DNA of 64,000 nucleotides from assembly GCA_010672585.1 (NCBI GenBank), contig JAAHGF010000013.1, positions 1-64,000 of the forward strand, read 5' to 3'. Below are positions 1-9,688 of this stretch, piece after piece (the stretch's first letter is position 1; the number at the start of each line of letters is the position of its first letter). Position numbers and translations under genes: made by a program. The DNA is from Okeania sp. SIO1I7. Lineage in GTDB: Bacteria > Cyanobacteriota > Cyanobacteriia > Cyanobacteriales > Microcoleaceae. The notes beneath the pieces were generated by a model. The model did not search any database, was not told the origin of the DNA, and saw only the letters and a program-made list of their open reading frames with translations.

Positions 1-1
1 A

Positions 2-100
2 GAAGAAATTCTGTTTGAGCGTTGTCAAGTTCTTTTAACACAGCAATTTGCAATCAAGGCTATAACCCAGTACCATTGGTGGCCGAAAATTCAGGTTTAA
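2..100 (+). CDS. 3' end of an unidentified gene (partial at window edge)
   Basis: An open frame of 32 codons enters from the left edge of the window and stops at TAA 98-100. The translated tail ends in QYHWWPKIQV and contains no in-frame stop. The composition is protein-like, but the fragment is too short to assign to a family. The frame could also be open by chance, so this is only a plausible gene end. Confidence 0.35.
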   Translation, partial: EEILFERCQVLLTQQFAIKAITQYHWWPKIQV

Positions 101-1649
101 TTACTCCGATGCTACCGGATTTGATATCATAGACCAATTCCAGATGGTTTTACAATTAAAACTGCAACTATAACCAAAAAAGCGAGTGCGTAATTCTGGG
201 GTTTCCCCAGAATGTAAGACGCACTCAAGACGCTGATGGTTATTAGAGTTGTTGGGAATTAAGCCCAAAAAATGGCTAAAACCCTTATCAGTCAAGGTTT
301 ATAGTATTATTTAGCCCTAAAATACTGAAACCCTTATATAGTAAGCTTTTGAGCATTTTTATTTTTTATTTCCCAACAACTCTATTATATAAGTTTCAGT
401 TTAGAAGATAAATCAGTTCCTAATCTAATTCCTACAAATAATATCAAATAGGACGCTTCCATTTGGAAGCGTGAAAGTGGCTACCACCGGCGCTCCTGAT
501 CTGAGACCACAATGTTTAGGCTCAAAGTGATGTTCGCAGGTAAATTACGACGACGGAAATTTGACATACTCCCGACGTTGCGCATAGCGCGACAACGCGG
601 GATTCTTACATTATGAAAAAAAATGACCGCTGTTTTAACAGAGGTGATGTCCTCCCCCTGTGTTGACGTTGATAATAACATGCATACCTCCTAGCTTGTC
701 AAGGATATAGGAAGGTTTTATTTGTGGAGGTATCCGACTTTTTGCCCAGGCTTTCCCATCCCTCCGCTCCCGATCTGCGGAGAGCGCGAGACTTCCCGCC
801 AGGGAAGTTAAAAAGATTAGCAGTGAAAATAGGCAAAACTATTTATCAGATCAAACACGAATTACTCTCAGATTATCTGATCCAAGAGCTGCAAAAACCC
901 ACAATAAAATTCAGGGCGATTTTTATTTAATAGGTGTTTTTGACTCTTGTTTTAACAATGGCAAAAATCTTGAGGCGCAATTCGGAGCTTTGCGTCAGCA
1001 ATCGCTATATTTTTTTCAGGGATCACCTAAATTAATAGACGCTATATATAGTGTATTTCCGTAATTCCTGATAATTTGTATGAGAATTTAGTAAATACTG
1101 GTATGGGATCAATATAGTTAAAATTCATATCGTTAGCGGAGCTTTGCGTCAGCAATAGCTCCATACAATCAGGAGATAATTATACAGTAACTAGACTGTT
1201 TTTGTGAAATTTATGAACATAGGGAACACCCACCAGACTTAGGTCACTACACTACATATAGTGTCTTTGCGTAAGTCCTGATATGTTAATAATTCTATAA
1301 TTACTTCAATCTCCCCTACTCCCCTACTCCCCTACTCCTCTACTCCCTGCTATAGACTTCTGTAGAAATATTTATTTTTATTGACAGTAGTTCAATAAGA
1401 AGTTAAACTAGATCAAATAACAAAATCCATCGTTCATCTTTCCCATAGCGTAAATTGGTTAATTGACCAAAAGCTTGAGGAAGACGGAAGTAGGGGCTAG
1501 AAATATTAGCTATAAATAAAAACTTACTTAAATGCCTACCTCCAACAAGTTTCTAGAGAAAGCTTCTATCTTGCATGGGTTACTTTGGGTAAGTTTAGCA
1601 AAATCATCTATCCCGAAGGAACGTACTACTATTATTTGAGGTAGTTGTA
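101..1649. other. Repeat-rich intergenic region
   Basis: No convincing gene is present. The short frames seen here overlap repeats. It holds a perfect 8-bp stem hairpin (453-472, ACGCTTCC/GGAAGCGT) without a T-run, an omega-RNA-like scar (561-608), two copies of an IS end resembling tgcgtaagtcctgata (about 1040-1075 and 1255-1285), and a ccctact-type short tandem repeat near 1310-1350. The stretch 724-930 stays open in one frame, but its product matches nothing recognisable and includes repeat sequence. Confidence 0.6.
561..608 (-). mobile_element. Orphan IS200/IS605-type right end (omega-RNA-like scar)
   Basis: The plus strand reads ttgacatactcccg, then a GC-rich hairpin, then cgcgggattctt. 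This has the layout of the right end of the tnpB element at 14221, which reads ttgacatcctcccc then hairpin then ggggattcct. No tnpB gene lies beside it, so it looks like a relic end. If it were transcribed, the guide-like stretch would run leftward from position 560. Confidence 0.5.
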
Positions 1650-1856
1650 ATGATTTCGACTTCATTGATGAGTCTCATCATTTGTTTCTTTGCCGTTTAT
1701 GTTTATGTCAATACTACTGAAGAGATTGTCAAAATAGTCACAGCAGGGATAGCATTACTTTGTCTATTTTTGAGTATTATTTTTGCTCCTTGGACAATTG
1801 TTTTAGTTTTGGTTATATCCTTATTGTTTTTTCAATTTCCATTGTTGAAATATTAA
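1650..1856 (+). CDS. Small hydrophobic membrane protein, 68 aa
   Basis: The protein is nearly all hydrophobic, with two or three membrane segments (about residues 3-20, 30-45 and 48-65) separated by a short polar VNTTEE stretch. A purine-rich gaggtag motif lies about 7 bases upstream of the ATG. A clear hairpin-plus-T terminator follows 55 bases after the stop (1912-1944), which supports a real transcription unit. I do not recognise the family. The role is unknown; an inner-membrane or thylakoid location is inferred from composition only. Confidence 0.65.
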   Translation: MISTSLMSLIICFFAVYVYVNTTEEIVKIVTAGIALLCLFLSIIFAPWTIVLVLVISLLFFQFPLLKY

Positions 1857-1911
1857 GGAAGAATACTACGTAGCATCCTAATTTCAATTTCGTCAAATAC
1901 GAAAAAAAAAT

Positions 1912-1944
1912 AAATCCACTTCTTGATTTGAGGTGGATTTTTTT
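1912..1944 (+). terminator. Rho-independent-type terminator
   Basis: Stem AAATCCAC pairs with GTGGATTT around a 13-base loop and runs straight into a T-run. An A-run precedes the left arm, so it could also act in the opposite direction, toward the end of the GH57 transcript. Confidence 0.75.
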
Positions 1945-2220
1945 GATTTCATATCATGTTCGGTAGAACAGTTATAATTAGGAGCGTAGTTGGACTTTAT
2001 ACCAATTTGATAAATGTTTGCGACAAATAGTCAGGCTATTTCTTAGGAGTCAACCCACCCCTAATATCATGTCCGGTTGAATACTTATTATTAAGATAGT
2101 AGGGGAGCGGGGTAGGGACGTTGCATGCAACGTCCCTACGGGGAGTAGGGGAGTAGGGGAGTAGGGAAAATAGAAAGATTTAAGGAGAAAGTTTAGTTCT
2201 ACTGTGAAAAAGAAACGTTA
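1945..2220. repeat. Mosaic of short dispersed repeats
   Basis: This gap holds pieces seen elsewhere in the window: two atatcatgt(t/c)cggt ends (about 1951-1966 and 2065-2080), the taccaatttgataaatgtttg sequence (about 2000-2021, also near 27225 and 32722), the acccacccct fragment, and a ggggagta tandem repeat (about 2140-2168). No gene is seen. Confidence 0.6.
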
Positions 2221-4899
2221 TTAATACAATTGATTCAGCCATTGATCGACATCAATGGCCAGCTTCTTACCTAATTGTAATAACTTGCTAATTTGAGGCA
2301 ATTCCCAAGCTTCTCCTGCCTCTACACCATTAGTTTGTATTTCAGCATAATTTTGCCTTTGAAGATAACCTAAACACAGAGGTACAATATGATTCTCCAG
2401 AGATTGGAAATAAATCTCCTGAGCATTAGTTAATGATAAACCTAGATTTAATCGATCGCCTACTTCAATAATTCGTTCTAAGTTGTAGACATCTTCTTCT
2501 ACATGATGATGTTCATTCTGATGCAAAATATGCCGGAGTGAACTAACAATTAACCTTTCTAAAGCTTCTTTAACTTCCAGGTTGTAGAACCGACATTGCT
2601 GTTGACCTACTTCAGTAGCAAGAGCTTCTAAATCAGCCAAATGATTCTGGCTCAATTTTCCATCACTACTTTCCGCTTCTAACCCCCGTACACTTGTTAA
2701 GAACTTATGACCTAATGCCACTTCGGCAGCTACCTGTAACTCTTGGGGTACAGGTAAATTATCTCGGTGGAAAGCCATCATTATGCTGTAATTATCTCGG
2801 TACACCTGACTATACAATTGATCCAGGCGATTGAGAGTTTCCTGACTCAGTAGCCCCATTATTCGTTGACGTTCCTCTGCAAATAGATCCTTCAGGCTAA
2901 ATGAACATTCGCCAAATAACTCGCTCATAGTCATAATCACATTTGCTATACTAGCTTCTTGCAAAGCATCAAATAGCTTTTGTTTCAGTTTGTCATAAAC
3001 TATTTGTCCGCTAAAGGATCGAATACAGCAATGGAAATCCCATCCTCCCAAATGTAGTACAGCAAAAACAAAATTCTTACATTCTAGCGTAATTTCTGAA
3101 ACTAGCTCTAACTGACCAACTGCTAGACTTAAATTACCCATGCGTCGCATTTGATAATCATGTTGCTTGGCGTTATAGCAGTAAATTCGCTGTTCGCGAG
3201 TATAAGTAGTAAACAAAGAATTAATGGCATAGTGAGCTGCTACTTGCTCTAAACTAATTTTAGCTGTAGCAACTAATTGCCGATAAACTTCATCACCTGT
3301 TTTGAACAACTCTACATTACTGGGGGCAAGAGCAAGTCGCCCGATAAATTCTTTTTCAAGTTCTAGCTTTACTCCTGATACATCCTCTGCTAATTCTATT
3401 GCCCTAGCTGCATAACGTAAAATTTGAGTCCCTTCTGGTCGGGATATTTCATCAAAAAACCAGCCACAACTTGTAAACATTAATAGAGAATGTCTTTGCA
3501 TTTCTAGTAAACGCAAAGCATCTACTTTTTCTATTTCTGTTAAGTCGTGACTTTGATGCTTGGAAAGGAAATTATTAATGTTAGCAATAGAGCGATCAAG
3601 AATTACTTTAACGTATTCATCTCGTGCTGCCCAAACATCGTTGAAGAAGTGACGACCAAAATCTTCGTAAATGTCTACAAATTGATCCCGGAGCCAATTT
3701 AGTGAATCTCGTAATGGTCTGCGCCATTTTTGATTCCAGGTGCCTCCACCACCGCAACCACAATCATCTTGCCAACGGTCAACACCATGAGAACAACTCC
3801 AAGCTGTTACTGGTTTTAAAACAACTTCCCAAGTAGGGGAACTAATGCTGAGATAATGAGCAAAGTTGGTTACTTTCCAGTCACGCTGAGGAAATTCTCC
3901 TAAAAAGGCATAGGCAAGGCATTTTTCTGTACCACCTTTGTGATGACCGAATGTTTCGCCGTCAGTGGCAACAGAAATTAATTGGGAGGGTCGGTGGTCT
4001 CCCCGCACAGCTTGGCCTAATCGTCCGGCAAAGTTGTGGGAACTATTTAGGACATCGTTGAAGCCCATATCTCTTGATATTGGACCATCATAGAAGAAGA
4101 TGTCAATGTATGGAATTTCTGTGGAGTTATCGCTGTTATTTGGTAAAAAACAACGATAAGGTCGGGTGGGGTCAATTTGACTGCCACCTACTTCTATCCA
4201 TTCAGGATTTTCGTTTTCTGAGTTTGGGAAGGGGCGACAACGTTCTGCTTGGGAAGGTGCTAAGATGATAAAACGAATCCCTTCTGCGACTAAAACTTCT
4301 AGGGTTGGATAGTCGATCGCCGTTTCTGCTAGCCACATTCCTTCTGGGTCGCGACCAAACCTGGAGCGAAAGTCTTCTTTACCCCACCGAATTTGAGTGT
4401 ATTTATCTCGTTCATTGGCTAGGGGCAAGATTATATGGTTGTATGCTTGGGCGATCGCGTTACCATGTCCATTTAGTCGTTGACAACTTTTGCGGTCTGC
4501 CTCGATAATTTTTTGATAGACTTCCATATCGTGGCGCTCTAACCAACTCATTAAGGTTGGACCGATATTGAAGCTCAGATATTCAAAGTTATTGGCGATC
4601 CCCACCAATTCTCCTTGTTCGCTTAAGATTCTGGCAAAGGCATTGGGGCGATAGCATTCGTGTAAAATTCGCTCATTCCAATCATGGTTTGGAGCTGCAC
4701 TAGGCTGACGTTCGATAGCGTCTAGATAAGGATTTTCTCTTGGTGGTTGATAGAAGTGACCGTGGATAGTTACATAAATTCCTGTAGCGGTGTTAGATGG
4801 TGCTACAGAAGTTGTCTGAGGGTTGGTTGTTTCAGACAATGATACTTCTACAACAGAGTCATTAAGTTGATTCAATTTCTTCTCAAATGAGGAAACCAT
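2221..4899 (-). CDS. GH57-family glycoside hydrolase with DUF3536-type C-terminal region
   Basis: 892 aa. The N-terminal half carries the GH57 signatures in order: HGHFYQP (residues 46-52), EGMWLAE (186-192) and ATDGETFGHH (311-320). Family members act on alpha-glucans (amylase, branching or 4-alpha-glucanotransferase activities), and catalysis uses a Glu nucleophile and an Asp acid/base that probably sit in the second and third of these motifs. A CGCGGGG cluster lies near residue 375. The C-terminal half matches the long DUF3536-type extension of cyanobacterial homologues. No signal peptide is visible, so it is probably cytosolic, acting on glycogen-like polymers. The first ~38 residues are polar and low in conservation. 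The exact substrate is not predictable from sequence. It stands alone, with 2.3 kb of repeats upstream. Confidence 0.88.
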   Translation of the reverse strand: MVSSFEKKLNQLNDSVVEVSLSETTNPQTTSVAPSNTATGIYVTIHGHFYQPPRENPYLDAIERQPSAAPNHDWNERILHECYRPNAFARILSEQGELVGIANNFEYLSFNIGPTLMSWLERHDMEVYQKIIEADRKSCQRLNGHGNAIAQAYNHIILPLANERDKYTQIRWGKEDFRSRFGRDPEGMWLAETAIDYPTLEVLVAEGIRFIILAPSQAERCRPFPNSENENPEWIEVGGSQIDPTRPYRCFLPNNSDNSTEIPYIDIFFYDGPISRDMGFNDVLNSSHNFAGRLGQAVRGDHRPSQLISVATDGETFGHHKGGTEKCLAYAFLGEFPQRDWKVTNFAHYLSISSPTWEVVLKPVTAWSCSHGVDRWQDDCGCGGGGTWNQKWRRPLRDSLNWLRDQFVDIYEDFGRHFFNDVWAARDEYVKVILDRSIANINNFLSKHQSHDLTEIEKVDALRLLEMQRHSLLMFTSCGWFFDEISRPEGTQILRYAARAIELAEDVSGVKLELEKEFIGRLALAPSNVELFKTGDEVYRQLVATAKISLEQVAAHYAINSLFTTYTREQRIYCYNAKQHDYQMRRMGNLSLAVGQLELVSEITLECKNFVFAVLHLGGWDFHCCIRSFSGQIVYDKLKQKLFDALQEASIANVIMTMSELFGECSFSLKDLFAEERQRIMGLLSQETLNRLDQLYSQVYRDNYSIMMAFHRDNLPVPQELQVAAEVALGHKFLTSVRGLEAESSDGKLSQNHLADLEALATEVGQQQCRFYNLEVKEALERLIVSSLRHILHQNEHHHVEEDVYNLERIIEVGDRLNLGLSLTNAQEIYFQSLENHIVPLCLGYLQRQNYAEIQTNGVEAGEAWELPQISKLLQLGKKLAIDVDQWLNQLY

Positions 4900-5411
4900 G
4901 CGATCGCATTCTCCTTTTAGAACAATAATTTTTGCTTCGTCTTAGTTTGACGAAACTGCTAGATATAGAATTCTTTTCCAACATTTAATATAGTTGTTTA
5001 ATTCCAAATCTAAGTTTATTTACCTTAATATCAATTACATTTTCTACTTTTAGCCATTATTGCAGAGTTTATGAAAGGCAGATTATGTGTTAGATGCTCT
5101 TGATTAGTTGTCCAAGCTCTTTAATTGAAAGCTACAAAATTCTCACTTTCTTTGCCTTAATTTTAGTAGGTGAGAATTTAGTCAGTTTAATATAATGTTG
5201 AGAGCTTGCTTGCAGAGTTAAAAAAGATTTAATAGTTATGTCTGTGATTTGTATCATAAAGTCTAACTTAGTTAAAAAGCAAGACTGTAGTTATAAAACT
5301 TAATTTTACTTACCATTCTCTGTAAATTAGTAATATTACTTTTCATTTCATCAATGTTGTTCTGGCGAGGATGTATCAAAAGTTGGTGGTGGTGCAGTAG
5401 AGAGAGTGTAG

Positions 5412-5517
5412 TGGCGCGTCAAGCTTGAAATAGTGTTTTAGGAAAATTATCCAAACCTTAGTCAGAGCAAGAATTATACTAAAAAATTTAATACATCATT
5501 TTCAGCTTGACACGCCA
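5412..5517. mobile_element. 106-bp MITE-like inverted repeat element
   Basis: The ends are inverted repeats: TGGCGCGTCAAGCTTGAAA at the left, and TGGCGTGTCAAGCTGAAAA when the right end is read in reverse. GTAG flanks both sides (5408-5411 and 5518-5521), consistent with a 4-bp target duplication. The interior is A+T-rich and non-coding. Confidence 0.65.
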
Positions 5518-5827
5518 GTAGGCAGTGTGGGAAGTGTGGGGAGTAGGGAACAAATTTCAACTTTTTTCCCCTATTCTCGAACTGAATTTCCTGACTTGGT
5601 GACTTCTGTACGTCGCCCTACCAACGGTTCCCCTATCTGACTCCAGTAGCTAAAAGCACATAGCGCGTGCAAATATACCAAATGGGTTCTTTAACGAAGT
5701 CAGAAGTCAGAAGCGAGTGTGTAATTCTGAGGTTCTCCTACGGGGCGCCTACTGTGCGGAAGCAATTCCGCACACAGCCCCTCCAGAATGTAAGACACAC
5801 TTCATTATAGTCAGAAGTTAATCCACC

Positions 5828-5953
5828 CCTAATCCAACCCACCCCCTCCCCTCCCAGGAGGGGAAGTAGGGGGTTTGGGCAACTCTCCAAAAATATTTCG
5901 CCTTAAAAGATGGGGTTGCGCGACCCAATTATTTTGATAAAAAATTTTCTATG
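5828..5953 (+). repeat. Dispersed repeat, copy 1 (ctccaaaaatatttcgcctta family)
   Basis: The segment shares long identical blocks with 12371-12492, including aaaaatatttcgccttaaaa and ttgcgcgacccaattatttt. Both follow an acccacccc...aggaggggaagtag block. A partial copy lies at about 29236-29257. Confidence 0.75.
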
Positions 5954-6029
5954 ATAGCAAATATTGAGTTGGTTAGGACATAAAGTAATAATGAAGAGTC
6001 AAAATTGGAGAGGCTTTTGCTTCAAGGTC

Positions 6030-6358
6030 GCTAGGTTTACTGCTCAGATGCGATCTGGTGGCGCTTTGTTCCAACTTTTGTCGCCTACGCGGTGATGGGG
6101 TGCGATTTTGTAGTCTCCCAAGATAAAGCAAAAATGCTAACCTTTTAGAGGCTGCACAACTTTTGTTTCTTGTCTGTTTCCTACTATACCAAGGGGTGCT
6201 AGGTTTACTGCTCAGATGCGATCTGGTGGCGCTTTGTTCCAACTTTTGTCGCCTACGCGGTGATGGGGTGCGATTTTGTAGTCTCCCAAGATAAAGCAAA
6301 AATGCTAACCTTTTAGGGGTTTCACAACTTTTGCTTATTGTCTGTTTCATACTATACA
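6030..6358. repeat. Two tandem units of 168 bp, open in frame on the minus strand
   Basis: The block starting gctaggtttactgctcag at 6030 recurs at 6198 with near identity over about 110 bp and weaker similarity to the unit end. Because 168 is a multiple of three, a minus-strand frame (6359-5973) stays open and would encode a two-repeat peptide containing FLLYLGRLQNRTPSPRRRQ twice. Neither a ribosome-binding site nor a known domain is seen, so this is listed as a repeat and not as a gene. Confidence 0.7.
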
Positions 6359-6533
6359 AGTTGATGCCAAACCATTAGAAAATGGTAAAAGCGATAATTT
6401 TAGTTGATACCAACTTCAGTTAATAGACATCTCCATTGAAGAAGGAGTCAGGAGTCAGGAGAATGGGGTCAGGGCAATGGGATCGATGGGGATTCTCACC
6501 CCACCAACCGCATTTGCACCCCCGCTGACGGTG

Positions 6534-6713
6534 CAGGGTCTATTTATTGTCACGCGAGCGAAAAATTGATGGGGGGATGGGGACCCACCCGCGGGCCCCT
6601 CCCAGGAGGGGAATTTGGGGGAGATGGGGAGATGGGAGATGGAGATATTTGTATATTTGCACAATTAAATGTACTTCATATTAATATTCTCCCCAGGCAA
6701 TGAATTAGCCCTG
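6534..6713 (+). mobile_element. MITE family M11, copy A (11-bp target duplication)
   Basis: A 180-bp element with inverted ends CAGGGTCTATTTATTG (left) and CAGGGCTAATTCATTG (right, read in reverse). Perfect 11-bp direct repeats CGCTGACGGTG flank it at 6523-6533 and 6714-6724. It contains one copy of the 26-bp cccaggaggggaa-type segment that is expanded in copy C. It is non-coding. Duplications of 9-12 bp are known for IS4-group transposons, so an IS4-type transposase may mobilise it (inference). Confidence 0.85.
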
Positions 6714-6737
6714 CGCTGACGGTGGGGTATTAAACAC

Positions 6738-6872
6738 TTGACATCCTCCCGACGCTGACCTGACGGTACAGCGCGGGATTCCTAACCATCGCGCTCTTAG
6801 GCCTTTCTGCTTCAATGCACTAGCCTCCAAGGTCAAGCCTCTTTTCGGTCTAAAGGCGCGCTCCACAGACTG
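6738..6872 (-). pseudogene. Relic of the 3' end of a tnpB element
   Basis: The minus strand reads SVERAFRPKRGLTLEASALK and then a tail that runs through a GC-rich hairpin ending ggaggatgtcaa. This resembles the C-terminal end and right end typical of IS200/IS605 tnpB elements. The upstream part of the gene is missing. The right end matches the layout of those at 14221 and 561. Confidence 0.65.
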
Positions 6873-7192
6873 ACACTGCTAGCCCAGCAGCCTTTTTTAA
6901 GTCTAACACACTATTGGCAAAACCGTAAAATTGATTGGTTTTTCCTGCGGAATGCTGCGCAAACATCCCTCCGCTCCCCTTCGGGAGAGCGCGGGTCTTC
7001 AACCAACGTTGAGATAAAATCAATTATCGTAGATAAATCATCAATTATTTCCCCCTACTCCCTACTCCCTACTCCCTCTTTTCCAGGGAGGTCTAATTTA
7101 TTTTCCTCAAAAGGCCATTAGATTGAATATCAAAAACTTTTGCTGAAACTGTCAACACATAATTTTTTTTTGAGATATTTAGCACAAATGCC

Positions 7193-9688
7193 ATGATCGA
7201 TCGCCAAGATATTAACCAGACCTCAATTACTCAAGGACTTACAGAAAACGAAGTTATTGCTCGTCGTAGTGCGGGTCTAGGAAATCAGGTCAAATTAAAT
7301 ACAAGTCGCTCCTATAGCCAAATATTAAAGGAAAACTTATTTACTTTTATCAATGCTGTTTTCTTAACTATTAGCCTTGTTTTAATCTTTCTTTCTCGTT
7401 ATGGGGATGCTTTCCTTGTGATTGTAGTTATTTTAGGTGGTGTTGTAGTTAGTGTTTGCCAAGAAATATGGGCTAAACAAAAATTAGATCAAATTGCTCT
7501 ATTAACAAGACCATTAGCTACCGTTATTCGAGAAAGTAAACAACAAAACATCGATCCCAGTGAAATCGTAGTCGGGGATATATTAGTTGCCCAGGCTGGA
7601 GATCAAATAGTGGTCGATGGCCAAATAGTAGGAGAAGGCCAGATTGAGGTGGACGAATCACTACTAACTGGAGAATCGGATTTAATTCCAAAACAAGTAG
7701 GACAACCAGTGTATTCTGGTAGTTTTTGCGTTAGTGGTACTGCTTGTTATGAAGCTCAAAAAGTAGGAACTGAAAGTTTAGCCTATCAATTAACAGTTAG
7801 TGCCAGAGCATTTCGCCAAATTTACACTCCTCTCCAACAAGAAATTAACTTAGTAATTAGAGTATTTTTACTCTTGTCATGCTTTCTATGGATACTTGTT
7901 GCCATTAACTGGTTCATGACAATTTATACATTTGCTGACAGCGTACAATATGCTGCGGTAATTGCTGGCCTCGTACCAAGTGGCCTTTATTTGGCTATCA
8001 CCCTTGCTTATGCCCTGGGGGCAGTCAAAATGGTGGGGCAGGAAGTTCTGATTCAGCAAGCTAATGCTGTGGAATCATTGAGTAATGTAGATGTTTTATG
8101 CTTGGACAAAACTGGCACATTAACAGCTAACCGAATTCGTTTACAGACTGTTTATCCCATAGGAATTAATGAAGTTAAGTTACGACATTTGTTGGGTGAT
8201 TATGCAGCTAGTACCACTGCGAAAAATCAAACAATTGAAGCTGTAGAAGAAGTTTGCTCTGGACATCGACTGGAGCTAATTGCAGAAATTCCTTTTACTT
8301 CAGCTCGTAAATGGAGCGGTATGAGTTTTGAAGGTCAAAAAAGTTCAGATTCTGGAACATACATTCTTGGCGCTCCAGAAGTATTAGCGACAGTTACACC
8401 TCTAAGTACAGAAGTTACTCAGCAAATTCAAGAATTAGCTCAACAGGGTCTTCGAGTCCTTTTATTTACTCACAGCCCAAATATTGATAGCTTGAATAAT
8501 GATTTGGAAAAGCCACAACTACCTACCGAATTAACTCCTCTGGGAATTATTAGCTTTAAAGATGAACTAAGGCCAGAAGCTCGTGAAACTATACATGGTT
8601 TTTCTGAAGCTGGAATAGAGGTAAAGGTAATTTCAGGAGATAATCCTCAGACGGTGGCTACTTTGGCCTTACAAGCAGGAATTGGCTCAGATATTCAAGT
8701 TATTTCTGGGGCTGAGTTGGCCGAACTAGATGAAGCTCAGTTTATTCAAGCTGCAGAAGCTAATACAATTTTTGGCCGTGTTACTCCCGACCAGAAAGCT
8801 AAACTAATTCGTAGCTTTAAGGAACAAGGTCATTATGTAGCGATGATTGGAGATGGAGTTAATGATGTTTTGTCATTGAAAGAGGCAAATTTGGCGATCG
8901 CTATGGAGGGTGGTAGTAAGGCCACTCGTAGTGTGGCGGATATTGTTTTGCTGAAAAATTCTTTTGGGTCTTTGCCTCATACTTTTCTGGAAGGACAACG
9001 CATTCGTAATGGTATACAGGATGTACTGAAACTGTTTATGATTAGGGTTTTTTGTGTCAGCTTATTGATTTTTGCTACAGGATTTGTTGGTGGAACTTTC
9101 CCGCTATTAAATAAGCATAGTGCGGTTGTTACTCTTATATCAGTGGGTTTTCCTAGTTTTTGTATTCCTCTGTGGGCAAAGTCGGGAATGTTGCCTCGTC
9201 GTAGTTTGGTGCGATCGCTACTCCACTTTACTCTACCTGCTACTTTGAGTCTTACTCTTGTTGCTTTGGGTGTTTATTTGGGTTATTTAGTTGTGACAGT
9301 GTTGGGTTCTCTTGAGGAAAATAGTCTGATGGATAATAGTGTGGTTATTACTAATCAGCTTCTTTCTGTTCCTCGCAGTGCTTTAGTAACTATTATGATT
9401 TTGTGTGGTTTACTTCTTGTGCCTTTTATGAAGCCCCCGACAAGAGCCTGGGTTGGTGGAGAACCTCTGAGTAGAGACTGGCGTTATTCCCTAGTTGCCT
9501 TGGCCTTGCTAGGAATCTATGTTGTAATTTTAGCGGTTCCGCCTCTACGTCAATTTTTTGAATTATCTTTACTAAGTGCCCATGATTATGTTGTGATTAG
9601 TTGGGTAGCTTTAGTGTGGTGTTTATTATTGCGCTATGTCTGGCGAGCCAAACTTCTAGACAAATTTTTAGGTGTAGACCTTGGTTAA
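7193..9688 (+). CDS. Cation-transporting P-type ATPase (HAD-type, CtpE-like)
   Basis: 831 aa integral membrane pump. Visible signatures are the actuator-domain TGES (159-162), the phosphorylation motif DKTGTLT with Asp305, and the hinge MIGDGVNDVLSLKEANLAIAM. Membrane pairs flank the actuator domain (about 48-90 and 222-282), and about six helices follow at the C terminus. In the fourth helix the usual PEGL is VPSGL (261-265). Compact P-type ATPases of this kind resemble mycobacterial CtpE, linked to Ca2+ transport; the ion is not certain here. There is no CPC motif and no N-terminal metal-binding domain, which argues against a heavy-metal pump. The cax antiporter 1.5 kb downstream on the same strand fits a calcium theme. 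Confidence 0.88.
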   Translation: MIDRQDINQTSITQGLTENEVIARRSAGLGNQVKLNTSRSYSQILKENLFTFINAVFLTISLVLIFLSRYGDAFLVIVVILGGVVVSVCQEIWAKQKLDQIALLTRPLATVIRESKQQNIDPSEIVVGDILVAQAGDQIVVDGQIVGEGQIEVDESLLTGESDLIPKQVGQPVYSGSFCVSGTACYEAQKVGTESLAYQLTVSARAFRQIYTPLQQEINLVIRVFLLLSCFLWILVAINWFMTIYTFADSVQYAAVIAGLVPSGLYLAITLAYALGAVKMVGQEVLIQQANAVESLSNVDVLCLDKTGTLTANRIRLQTVYPIGINEVKLRHLLGDYAASTTAKNQTIEAVEEVCSGHRLELIAEIPFTSARKWSGMSFEGQKSSDSGTYILGAPEVLATVTPLSTEVTQQIQELAQQGLRVLLFTHSPNIDSLNNDLEKPQLPTELTPLGIISFKDELRPEARETIHGFSEAGIEVKVISGDNPQTVATLALQAGIGSDIQVISGAELAELDEAQFIQAAEANTIFGRVTPDQKAKLIRSFKEQGHYVAMIGDGVNDVLSLKEANLAIAMEGGSKATRSVADIVLLKNSFGSLPHTFLEGQRIRNGIQDVLKLFMIRVFCVSLLIFATGFVGGTFPLLNKHSAVVTLISVGFPSFCIPLWAKSGMLPRRSLVRSLLHFTLPATLSLTLVALGVYLGYLVVTVLGSLEENSLMDNSVVITNQLLSVPRSALVTIMILCGLLLVPFMKPPTRAWVGGEPLSRDWRYSLVALALLGIYVVILAVPPLRQFFELSLLSAHDYVVISWVALVWCLLLRYVWRAKLLDKFLGVDLG

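Larger units (their letters stand above)
4900..7192. other. 2.3-kb non-coding region packed with repeats
   Basis: No functional gene is seen. Components listed separately are a 106-bp MITE (5412-5517), a dispersed repeat (5828-5953), a 168-bp tandem duplication (6030-6358), a 180-bp MITE with 11-bp target duplications (6534-6713), and a TnpB tail relic (6738-6872). The stretch 4900-5400 is A+T-rich; it should contain the GH57 promoter but shows no clear motif. A T-rich and ccctactc repeat tract (about 7035-7085) precedes the P-type ATPase. Confidence 0.7.

Noticed and set aside
481-681. 66-codon minus-strand frame
   Set aside because: It reads straight through the omega-RNA-like scar at 561-608 and has no domain; at best it is transposon debris.
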